Shown here in pieces: positions 53,208 to 61,017 of a stretch of DNA of 64,000 nucleotides. Position 1 is the first letter of the stretch; every line of letters starts with the position of its first letter. The position numbers and the translations under genes are program-made. This stretch comes from AM-1111 sp046302135 (GTDB taxonomy: Bacteria; Bacteroidota; Bacteroidia; B-17B0; Aurantibacillaceae), in assembly GCA_046302135.1 (NCBI GenBank), contig JBKCIQ010000047.1, forward strand, positions 1 through 64,000, written 5' to 3'. A model generated the notes under the pieces. That model was not told where the DNA came from and made no database searches. It saw only the letters and a program-made list of their open reading frames with translations.

Positions 53208-55067
53208 ATGAATCGTATTCAGAATTATATTGAAAATAAATACATACGGAATCTGATCTTCGGATTAGTTACACTTGCAGTATTTTTCCCGGCTTTAAAT
53301 TCTGATTTTATCCCTTGGGATGACAAAGAGTATATTGTTGAAAATCCTTACATCCAATCTTTCAGTTTTAAAAATATTTCTGCGCTTTTTACTCAGTCAT
53401 TTATTGGCAACTATCATCCTGTTACCATGATTTCTTACACCTTTGATTATTTTCTATTTGGGCAAAAAGCTTCAGGATATCATGTAATGAATTTAATTTT
53501 CCATTTCTTAAATGGCTGCCTTGTGTTTTTGCTTCTAAATTTTTTTTTCAGAGAAAATATTTATTCATTTTTCGGCACTTTAATTTTTTTAGTTCATCCC
53601 GTCCAATCAGAATCAGTAATGTGGGTAGCTGAAAGAAAAAACCTGCTTTTTGTTTTATTTTATTTATTGGCCTTGCTTCAGTATTGGAGATTTTTAGATA
53701 CCTCAAAATTGAAATACTATTGTTTTGCGTTATTATTCTTTATTTTTTCATGTCTAAGTAAGGCAACAGCGGTTACATTTCCTATTGCGGTTTTTTTAAT
53801 AGATTACTTGAGTGAAAAAAAATTAACCATCAGACAGCAAATATTTAAAGTTCCATTTTTTATTTTGTCATTGTTGTTTGGTTTGCTAGCCATTCATTTT
53901 CAACAAAAGGATGGTTTTTTGAACTCGGAACATGATTTTGGACTTTGGAAAAATTCATTGCTGGCTACAAATGCAGTAGCGATTTATATTATGAAGTTTT
54001 TTCTTCCAATTAATCTTTCAACTTATTATCCTTACCCTCAGGGTATTGGTACACAACAGATACTTTCGCTCTGTGGAGTTTTAATAATGATTGCAATTGC
54101 CTTTTATCTTTTTAGAAGAAAAATCAGTCCGCTAATATTCATTGGTCTGTGTTTCTTTCTTATTAATGTTTTACCAATGTTGCAGATCATTCCATTTGGA
54201 CAGGTGCTGGTTGCAGAGCGATACAACTACTTTTCTATTTTGGGGCTCATCATTTTTTCGGTTGGAATATTTCACTTTATAATTGAAAAAAACAATAAAA
54301 TAAAAAAGCCTTTTCTGGTTCTTATACCTTTGTTGATTCTGGCTTTTTCTCTAACTTCATTTAACAGAAATAAAACCTGGAAAAATTCTGTTTTATTTTA
54401 TTCAGATATTCTGAAGAAATTCCCGCAATCCGATGTCATATTAAATAGTCTAGGGGCGGAATATATGATCTTAGGCGACTATGCTAAAGCACACGAGTTG
54501 TTTGATAAATCTAAATCATTAAATCCAAAAAATCATTCTATCTATTATAATGAAGGTTTATGTTTTTTGAAAGAAAACAAGATAGAAAATGCATACGAGT
54601 CTTTTTCTCAGTCTATCGAAATTTTTCCATATCATAAGGCGCTTTTTGCTAGAGCTAGTATTCTTGAGCAGGCTAATCAAAATAAAAGAGCAATAGATGA
54701 CCTAGATAGAGTTATTGGAATAAAACAAGATTTCTCAAAGGCATATCATTTACGTGCACTTTGTAAAGAAAAGTCACAGAGGGTAAGCGAAGCTATTGCT
54801 GATTATAAGAAAGCCATAGAATTAAGCCCAAATGATGCCTTATATCACCTTAATTTGGGTATAGCCTACGACAAAAATCTAAATCCTACAGAAGCAATGC
54901 TTGAATTTGATATCGCAATTAATTTGAAGAAGGATTATGCACAGGCATATTATACAAGAGCGATTGTAAAGTATAAGTTGAGAAAAAGTCCATGTGAAGA
55001 CCTTAAATCTGCAAGTCGTTTAGGTTTAAAGCAAGCCGAAGAAGCTGCTCTTCGAATTTGTCGTTAA
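53208..55067 (+). CDS. TMTC-like membrane protein with C-terminal TPRs
   Basis: A 619-residue protein from the ATG at 53208 (a TTG three codons earlier lies in the terminator tail). About ten to twelve membrane helices up to residue 395, with the TMTC/DUF1736-like features FIPWDDKEYIVENPYIQS in the first loop and FLVHPVQSESVMWVAERKNLL in the third. This is the arrangement of GT-C glycosyltransferases such as the eukaryotic TMTC proteins. Then about six TPRs (395-600). It may be a protein O-glycosyltransferase or an O-antigen-type transferase, but donor and acceptor are unknown. It converges on the phosphatase gene with a 6-base gap. Confidence 0.82.
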   Translation: MNRIQNYIENKYIRNLIFGLVTLAVFFPALNSDFIPWDDKEYIVENPYIQSFSFKNISALFTQSFIGNYHPVTMISYTFDYFLFGQKASGYHVMNLIFHFLNGCLVFLLLNFFFRENIYSFFGTLIFLVHPVQSESVMWVAERKNLLFVLFYLLALLQYWRFLDTSKLKYYCFALLFFIFSCLSKATAVTFPIAVFLIDYLSEKKLTIRQQIFKVPFFILSLLFGLLAIHFQQKDGFLNSEHDFGLWKNSLLATNAVAIYIMKFFLPINLSTYYPYPQGIGTQQILSLCGVLIMIAIAFYLFRRKISPLIFIGLCFFLINVLPMLQIIPFGQVLVAERYNYFSILGLIIFSVGIFHFIIEKNNKIKKPFLVLIPLLILAFSLTSFNRNKTWKNSVLFYSDILKKFPQSDVILNSLGAEYMILGDYAKAHELFDKSKSLNPKNHSIYYNEGLCFLKENKIENAYESFSQSIEIFPYHKALFARASILEQANQNKRAIDDLDRVIGIKQDFSKAYHLRALCKEKSQRVSEAIADYKKAIELSPNDALYHLNLGIAYDKNLNPTEAMLEFDIAINLKKDYAQAYYTRAIVKYKLRKSPCEDLKSASRLGLKQAEEAALRICR

Positions 55068-55073
55068 TCCAAA

Positions 55074-57362
55074 TTATACTTTTATCCCCAAAACCGTTAC
55101 GTCATCAATCTGTTCAAGATCTCTCTTCCATGAATTAAATGCAGTTTCAATTTTTTCTTTTTGTGCAGACATAGAAAGGTATGCAATTGACAATAGCAGT
55201 TCGCTGAGTTGCTTGTATTTGAATTTTTTTCCTTTCGGCCCACCAAATTGATCGGCGTAACCATCACTGAAAAGATAAATGATATCGCCTTTAACCAGCT
55301 TCAAATATTTTTTGGTAAAGTCTTTTTCAACTTCATATAAACCTACAGGTTGCTTGTCAGGATTAAGTTCAATTATTTTCCCTTCATGTAGAACCCACGC
55401 AGGATTATTTGCGCCCGAATACCAGAGTTCAAGTGTTTCAAAATTGATACTTATCAGAGAGATATCCATTCCGTCTTTGCGCTCCTGAAACTTTCTAGTC
55501 TTCAGGCTTCGTTTAACAACCTTTCTAGCTTCGTTAAGTATCTCATCTGTTTCATAAATCTTATTTTGCACTACAGCTTCATTCAGAGCATTACTGCAAA
55601 TTAAACTCATCAAAGCTCCGGGTACACCATGCCCCGTGCAATCAGCAACTGCAATGTGTTTTACACTCGAGATAAAATCCCCATTGTGGATGGAATAAAA
55701 CCAATAGAAGTCGCCACTTACGACGTCTTTAGGTTTAAAAAACAAAAACGAATTTTCAAAAAGGCGGTAAAAAATATCTTCGTTAGGCATAAAAGCATCC
55801 TGAATATTTTTTGCGTAATTGATGCTGTCTGTAATTTCTTTGTGCCTCTCTTCCAGTAATAATTTCTGCTCCTGTGTTTCTTTTTCTTTAGCTTCTATGA
55901 GTTGTTTTTGTTTTTGAGTCAACTTAAAGCGTTTATATAAAAACAATGAAAAAACAATTACCACCAATAAAATCACCCCCGTAAACAGTATTACAATTTT
56001 TTGTTTTTTCGCTTCAGAATCTGCAACCTCTTTTTGTCTGTTTATTTGCATCTGATGTTCTTTATCCGATAATGCTTTTTGTTTTTCATATTCAAACTGG
56101 GCCTGTAGTTTTATTCCTGCCTTTTGCGATTCTAAGCCGTTTACGCTGTCACGCATCTGAATGTATAATTTGTAATTGTCTAATGCGAGTTGGGGTTTGT
56201 TCATCGCAATATATGTTTGATAAAGGCATCTGGCGGCATCAGCAATTCGTTCAGGAACTCCTATTTCTTTGCTTATTAAGATTGATTTTTTTAAATATTC
56301 TTCTGCAGTTTTATAGTTTTTTTCTTCAATAAAAATTTCTCCGATTCTGTTTAACGAACCTGCAATGCCTAGCTTGTAACCGATTTCTTCATTAATTTCA
56401 AGGCTCTTGTTGTAATATTCCTTGCTTTTATCTTTCTCACCTTTTTTAAAGAATACTTCCGCCATGTAGAAGTAATTATAGGCAATTCCTTGTTTGTCAT
56501 CTACTTCCTTTTTTAGTATAAGACTTTTGTTATAGAACTCCAATGCAAGATCAAATTTTCCCTGATTAAAATAAATCCCACCTATTCCTGTCAATGTTTG
56601 TGCGGCACCTCTCTTGTCCCCAATTTTTTCCCTAATGGTTAAACCTTTTTGATAATACTCTAAAGCTTTATCCACAATTCCCTGACTTACGAAAGTGTTA
56701 GCGATATTATTCAATGCTTGAGATGCGAGTATTTTATCATTTGTTTCCTCGCAAATCTTTAGGCATTTGTTGTAATATTCCAAAGATTTTGAAATGTTAC
56801 CCTGAAGATCATAAATTGTACCTAGGTCATTGTATATGTATGAAGTTCCAATCTTATCCTTTATTTTAGTATAAATCTCTAATGATTTAAAGGTATATTT
56901 TAAAGCTGATGCAAGGTCTCCTTTGGTAATATAGGCACTCCCAATATTATGACAGCTTATTGCAATACCCGACAGGTTTTTAGTTTCTTCCTGAATTTTC
57001 AATCCTTTTTCATAATACTCAATGGACTTGTCTAAATCTCCATGGATTTGAGCTATGTAACCAATATTTCCAAGTGCCTCAGCATATTTATTAAGGTAAA
57101 AAATATATTCTGAAGAATTTTTTTTGGTTGATTTGATTTTATTTTCTGTTAGGCTTATGAGTTGCTCATTGTATTTTGGCCAAATATTGTCATCAGCGGT
57201 ACTTTCTATAAGCTGAACCAGAAGATTACATTTTGTTGTGTCGTGAGTAGCTCTTTTTAATACGAGATTTAGCGAATCAATTTTATCTTGTTGGGCATGA
57301 AAAAAACTAAATACAAGGGAAAGTAAGAGTGATAAATATTTGCTGTTTGTTTTCAAAAACAT
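55074..57362 (-). CDS. TPR-sensor SpoIIE-type protein phosphatase (copy 1)
   Basis: A 762-residue membrane phosphatase. Signal peptide 1-24; TPRs at about 95-400 with a regular 40-residue spacing (as in kinesin light chain-type repeats); membrane helix 455-477; coiled coil 478-510; PP2C SpoIIE domain 511-762 with metal-binding Asp551 (SGDFYW) and Asp574 (ADCTGHGVPGA), KDGMDISL, LFSDGYADQFGG and a final DDVTVLGI. The TPR part should be periplasmic and the phosphatase cytoplasmic. Such proteins usually dephosphorylate anti-sigma antagonist (STAS) proteins, but neither STAS nor HATPase genes are near. Confidence 0.93.
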   Translation of the reverse strand: MFLKTNSKYLSLLLSLVFSFFHAQQDKIDSLNLVLKRATHDTTKCNLLVQLIESTADDNIWPKYNEQLISLTENKIKSTKKNSSEYIFYLNKYAEALGNIGYIAQIHGDLDKSIEYYEKGLKIQEETKNLSGIAISCHNIGSAYITKGDLASALKYTFKSLEIYTKIKDKIGTSYIYNDLGTIYDLQGNISKSLEYYNKCLKICEETNDKILASQALNNIANTFVSQGIVDKALEYYQKGLTIREKIGDKRGAAQTLTGIGGIYFNQGKFDLALEFYNKSLILKKEVDDKQGIAYNYFYMAEVFFKKGEKDKSKEYYNKSLEINEEIGYKLGIAGSLNRIGEIFIEEKNYKTAEEYLKKSILISKEIGVPERIADAARCLYQTYIAMNKPQLALDNYKLYIQMRDSVNGLESQKAGIKLQAQFEYEKQKALSDKEHQMQINRQKEVADSEAKKQKIVILFTGVILLVVIVFSLFLYKRFKLTQKQKQLIEAKEKETQEQKLLLEERHKEITDSINYAKNIQDAFMPNEDIFYRLFENSFLFFKPKDVVSGDFYWFYSIHNGDFISSVKHIAVADCTGHGVPGALMSLICSNALNEAVVQNKIYETDEILNEARKVVKRSLKTRKFQERKDGMDISLISINFETLELWYSGANNPAWVLHEGKIIELNPDKQPVGLYEVEKDFTKKYLKLVKGDIIYLFSDGYADQFGGPKGKKFKYKQLSELLLSIAYLSMSAQKEKIETAFNSWKRDLEQIDDVTVLGIKV

Positions 57363-57369
57363 GAATGAT

Positions 57370-57403
57370 CAAAGATAGCAATTACCATTTTAAAGGACAC
57401 AAA
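57370..57403 (-). promoter_or_regulatory. Promoter of phosphatase copy 1, close to its start codon
   Basis: Minus-strand TTTG (57403-57400), 22 bases, TATCTTTG (57377-57370), a perfect -7 element. Only seven bases separate it from the ATG at 57362, so the message would be almost leaderless. Confidence 0.6.
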
Positions 57404-57439
57404 TACATAAAATGAAAATCCTTAATGTAAGAGAGTAAA

Positions 57440-59605
57440 TTAGGCTTTAATACCGATTAAGGTAACATCATCCACTTGTTCAAGCTCACCTTTCCAGTTT
57501 TCAAATTCAGATTTAATTTTCTCGTGTTGTTTGCTCATTGGTAAATCTGAAATAGCGAATAAAAATTCTTTCAACTTCGCATATTTATATTTTTTTCCTT
57601 TAGGTCCGCCAAACTGATCGGGCATCCCGTCGGTGAGGGTGTAAATAACATCTCCTTTTAAGAGCTCAATTTCATTTTGTAGGAAAGGAATTGTGTCGCG
57701 TTCGTGTTTGCCAACGGGCATTTTATCCGGCTTGATTTCGACAAGCTCAGCCAATCCCTTTTCGTTTTTCCTAATAATCCAAATTGGATTATTGGCCGCG
57801 GCGTAAGTGATTTTATTCTTTGCTTTATCAAATACAATTAAAGAACAATCCATACCATCTTTTCCTCCCTCCGAACTTCCGTCGTTTTTAAGTCTGCTAA
57901 TGATGATTTTTCGAGTTAGGTTAAGTATTTCATTGGTTTCATTGGTAATTGAAGAAGCTTTTTCCAGCGATGAAATATTGAGTATACTCATGATCGCTCC
58001 GGGAACGCCGTGACCTGTGCTGTCGGCAGTACACAGGGTAAAATTTCCGTTGGAAAGTTTTGTTCCCCAGTAAAAATCACCACTTACCACATCTTTGGGT
58101 TTAAAGAATACAAAATAATCTTTCAGGTGTTCATCTAAAATGGTTTTGGTTGCAAGAAAACTTCGTTGAATGCGTTCGGCATAATTGATAGAGTCTGTGA
58201 TTTCCTTATGCTTTTCTTCAATTAATGTTTTTTGTTCTGTTATTAATGCATTTTGTTTTCTCGTCTTTTTACGGCTTTTAAATATCCAAAAAAGAAATGC
58301 AGATAAAATTATTAAACCGCCAATAAAAGAATAATTGATGATTTTTTGTTTTTTAATTTTATCTTCTTTCTCTGATATAAGCTGATCGCTTAGCTCTCTT
58401 TCCTTAGCACTTTTTTCTAATTCATAATTTACCTGAGTGTTTTCTAATTTGTTTTTCATTTTCAGTAAATAATCCATCACGCTATCGTAAAGACGACTGT
58501 GTAATTCCTTATAGAAATAGGCACTTTTAAAGTCATTTAGTTTCGCGTATGTTTCAGACATCCCCTTATAAAAACCAAAATTTATTTTCAGTTGATTGAG
58601 GTTTTCATAAATTTTTTCAGCCTTTTTGTAAAATTGAATAGATAAATTGTATTGTTCTTGGTTTCGGTAAGTAAGTGCAATTTGCTCGTAACTCCAAGCT
58701 AAAATTTCAGAATCTTTTGGTGTTTGAAAATATTTTGAGGCTAGAAAATAGTTCTCAAGTGATTTATTTAAATTCTTCTGTTTATAGAATATTTCTCCAA
58801 TACGCATATATGAATCACCCACGCCTGAACTGTCTTTAAGTATAAGAGATATTTTTCTTGACTCTTCGTGATAAAAAAGTGCCGTTTCATAATTCTTTTC
58901 CATCAAATAAGTATCTCCCATATAATAATATGTTGCGCCAACATTAAACGTGTCATTATCGCTTTTATAAATCTTTAAGGCTATATTAAAATTGCTTAAT
59001 GTTTTTTCATATTTTTTTTCAATTTCATAAGCTTGTCCAATCATTATAGAGCAGTCTGCAATGAGAGATTTTTTATTAATTTTTTTATATTGATTGATTG
59101 CCATATTTAAATTCTCAATAGCCGCTTCCGGATTTTTTAAGCTTAAATAGTTGTTTCCAATGATGTAATAACAGTCTGCAATTCCTTTAGTCCGCTTTAG
59201 GTTTTCAAAGATCTTTAATGAAATTAAAAGATGTGAAATTGACTTATCTATTGCCAACAGACCTTGATATGTATAAAGATATCCAATTTGTAAATTAGCT
59301 TTTGCTGTACCTATCTCATAATTAATTTTTGATGAAAGTTCGAGCGCCTTATTAGAAAATTCTAAGGATTTTATGGTGTCATTGCTTTCTAAGTATTTAT
59401 CACTTAATTTATAGTATAAATTAAATTTATTCGTATCCTCTTTTGCAATTTTTATTGAATCCAATAATTCCTTTATTCTTTTTTTTGAGTGTTGAGCATC
59501 TGTAGAAAAGGAAAAGATAAATGCCAAGAAAAAAACTATGAGCCTTATATAGAAAGCTTTTTCTTTAGTATTATAGTTATTATTTAACTTTTCTTTATTG
59601 TACAA
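57440..59605 (-). CDS. TPR-sensor SpoIIE-type protein phosphatase (copy 2)
   Basis: A 721-residue paralogue of the preceding protein: signal segment in about 17-38, TPRs (about 60-390, also 40-residue spacing), membrane helix near 430-455, then a coiled linker and a SpoIIE domain with SGDFYWGTKL, ADSTGHGVPGAIMS, KDGMDCSLIVFD, TLTDGMPDQFGG and DDVTLIGI. The start is TTG at 59605, since no ATG precedes the hydrophobic segment; this gives a 17-residue charged tail before it. It begins 11 bases after the AMP nucleosidase stop and is probably in one operon with it. Confidence 0.9.
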   Translation of the reverse strand: MYNKEKLNNNYNTKEKAFYIRLIVFFLAFIFSFSTDAQHSKKRIKELLDSIKIAKEDTNKFNLYYKLSDKYLESNDTIKSLEFSNKALELSSKINYEIGTAKANLQIGYLYTYQGLLAIDKSISHLLISLKIFENLKRTKGIADCYYIIGNNYLSLKNPEAAIENLNMAINQYKKINKKSLIADCSIMIGQAYEIEKKYEKTLSNFNIALKIYKSDNDTFNVGATYYYMGDTYLMEKNYETALFYHEESRKISLILKDSSGVGDSYMRIGEIFYKQKNLNKSLENYFLASKYFQTPKDSEILAWSYEQIALTYRNQEQYNLSIQFYKKAEKIYENLNQLKINFGFYKGMSETYAKLNDFKSAYFYKELHSRLYDSVMDYLLKMKNKLENTQVNYELEKSAKERELSDQLISEKEDKIKKQKIINYSFIGGLIILSAFLFWIFKSRKKTRKQNALITEQKTLIEEKHKEITDSINYAERIQRSFLATKTILDEHLKDYFVFFKPKDVVSGDFYWGTKLSNGNFTLCTADSTGHGVPGAIMSILNISSLEKASSITNETNEILNLTRKIIISRLKNDGSSEGGKDGMDCSLIVFDKAKNKITYAAANNPIWIIRKNEKGLAELVEIKPDKMPVGKHERDTIPFLQNEIELLKGDVIYTLTDGMPDQFGGPKGKKYKYAKLKEFLFAISDLPMSKQHEKIKSEFENWKGELEQVDDVTLIGIKA

Positions 59606-59616
59606 TTTCTATGAAA

Positions 59617-60387
59617 TCAAAACCTCAAATGTTTAACACTTAATCCTTGTTTCTCGAGCTCCTTCAAAGAATCTATTGCAATTTGCAGGTGTTCCTTTAA
59701 AAATGATCCGGTTACTTTTTTATCGCTCTCTTCAGTTTTTACTCCTTCGGGAATCATTGGCTGATCACTCACCAACAGCAACGCGCCTGTCGGAATTTCA
59801 TTATGAAATCCAACTGAAAAAATGGTTGCGGTTTCCATGTCTATAGCCATGGCACGAATGCTCCTCAAATATTCTTTAAACTCTTCGTCGTGCTCCCATA
59901 CTCTTCTGTTGGTGGTGTATACTGTTCCGGTCCAATAATCTTTGTTTGCTACTCTTATCGTATAAGAAATTGCTTTTTGTAAATTAAAAGCTGGTAAAGC
60001 CGGAACCTCAGGCGGAAAATAATCATTGGATGTTCCTTCTCCTCTAATCGCGGCGATAGGCAGAATCAAGTCGCCTATGTTGTTTTTCTTTTTCAGACCT
60101 CCACACTTACCTAAAAACAAAACCGCTTTTGGTTCAATGGCACTAAGCAAATCCATGACCGTTGCGGCTGTAGCACTGCCCATTCCGAAATTGATGATGG
60201 TAATACCGTCTGCCGTAGCATTCATCATGGGCCTATCTTTACCCCTAATTTCCACACCGTGTTTTTCAGCAAAAATTTCAACATAGTTGGAAAAATTTAC
60301 AAGAATTATGTATTTGCCAAAATCTTTTAGCTCGGTTCCGGTGTATCGCGGTAACCAATTGTGAACGATTTCTTCTTTTGTTTTCAT
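59617..60387 (-). CDS. amn: AMP nucleosidase / purine phosphorylase family protein
   Basis: A 256-residue nucleoside phosphorylase-fold enzyme, like the short AMP nucleosidases of Bacteroidota (the E. coli enzyme has an extra N-terminal domain of about 200 residues). Motifs: ITIINFGMGSATAATVMDLL, VLFLGKCGGLKKKNNIGDLILP, IRGEGTSNDYFP, and AIDMETATIFSVGFHNEIP with the catalytic purine-site Asp-Met-Glu. It cleaves AMP to adenine and ribose 5-phosphate or a related nucleoside; exact substrate not certain. The promoter is shared head to head with the next gene. Confidence 0.88.
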   Translation of the reverse strand: MKTKEEIVHNWLPRYTGTELKDFGKYIILVNFSNYVEIFAEKHGVEIRGKDRPMMNATADGITIINFGMGSATAATVMDLLSAIEPKAVLFLGKCGGLKKKNNIGDLILPIAAIRGEGTSNDYFPPEVPALPAFNLQKAISYTIRVANKDYWTGTVYTTNRRVWEHDEEFKEYLRSIRAMAIDMETATIFSVGFHNEIPTGALLLVSDQPMIPEGVKTEESDKKVTGSFLKEHLQIAIDSLKELEKQGLSVKHLRF

Positions 60388-60408
60388 CGGAGGAAAGATT
60401 TTGAATTT

Positions 60409-60426
60409 TATCTTTGTCCAAATTTA
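60409..60426. promoter_or_regulatory. Overlapping divergent -7 elements (amn and HsdR-N gene)
   Basis: On the plus strand TATCTTTG at 60409-60416, on the minus strand TAAATTTG at 60426-60419, both perfect TAnnTTTG. They point at different genes with start sites of each inside the other's -7 region. The plus element would place the first base of its message near 60420, so the TTG at 60401 cannot be the start of the HsdR-N gene. Confidence 0.55.
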
Positions 60427-60439
60427 CAAATTCACACCT

Positions 60440-60895
60440 TTGATTCAGTTAAATTTCCCTCAATATTCATTTCGATTCAGAAAAAATAAAAATGGCGAAG
60501 ACGAAATTTTCGATCGTGTTAGGAAAAAATATGTTGCTTTAACTCCTGAGGAGTGGGTGAGACAGCATTTACTTGAATATTTAATTCAGGACAGAAAATT
60601 CCCGCTTTCATTATTGTCTGTAGAGAAGCAATTAAAACTTAATTCAACAACAAAAAGAACTGATGTTTTGGCTTACAATAGTTCTTTGACGCCGATTGTA
60701 TTGGCGGAGTGTAAGGCACCTGAAGTGAAACTAGACATGGATGTATTGAATCAAATTTTGAGATACAATCTGGTTTTTAATGTATCTCATTTGGTTGTTA
60801 CCAACGGATTACAGCATTTTGTTTTTGTTAAAGAATCGGGTTCGGAAAGCTGGAAACAGGCCGATGAATTTCCCTTTTACCTCCAATTGAGCTGA
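60440..60895 (+). CDS. Stand-alone HsdR N-terminal (PD-(D/E)xK-like) domain protein
   Basis: A 151-residue protein resembling the N-terminal nuclease domain of type I restriction subunit R. Conserved parts are KKYVALTPEEWVRQHLLEYLIQD, KRTDVLAYNSSLTPIVLAECKAP (Asp and Glu-x-Lys of the nuclease core) and FNVSHLVVTNGLQHF. It lacks the motor and specificity parts, and no methylase or HsdS gene is near, so it is not a working restriction system by itself. The start is uncertain: TTG at 60440 (MIQLNFPQYSFRF) is chosen because it fits the promoter; the longer frame begins with TTG at 60401. Such proteins are frequent in Bacteroidota and of unknown function. Confidence 0.8.
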   Translation: MIQLNFPQYSFRFRKNKNGEDEIFDRVRKKYVALTPEEWVRQHLLEYLIQDRKFPLSLLSVEKQLKLNSTTKRTDVLAYNSSLTPIVLAECKAPEVKLDMDVLNQILRYNLVFNVSHLVVTNGLQHFVFVKESGSESWKQADEFPFYLQLS

Positions 60896-61017
60896 AAAAC
60901 TCCTTAAGGCTTGCAAATTTGCGACGAATTGCTCATTAGCTTTTCTAAATTTTACCTGGCTTTTAAGTCTAATTCTTAAGGAATTATTCTATATTTACTG
61001 ATTACAATTTAAACAGA

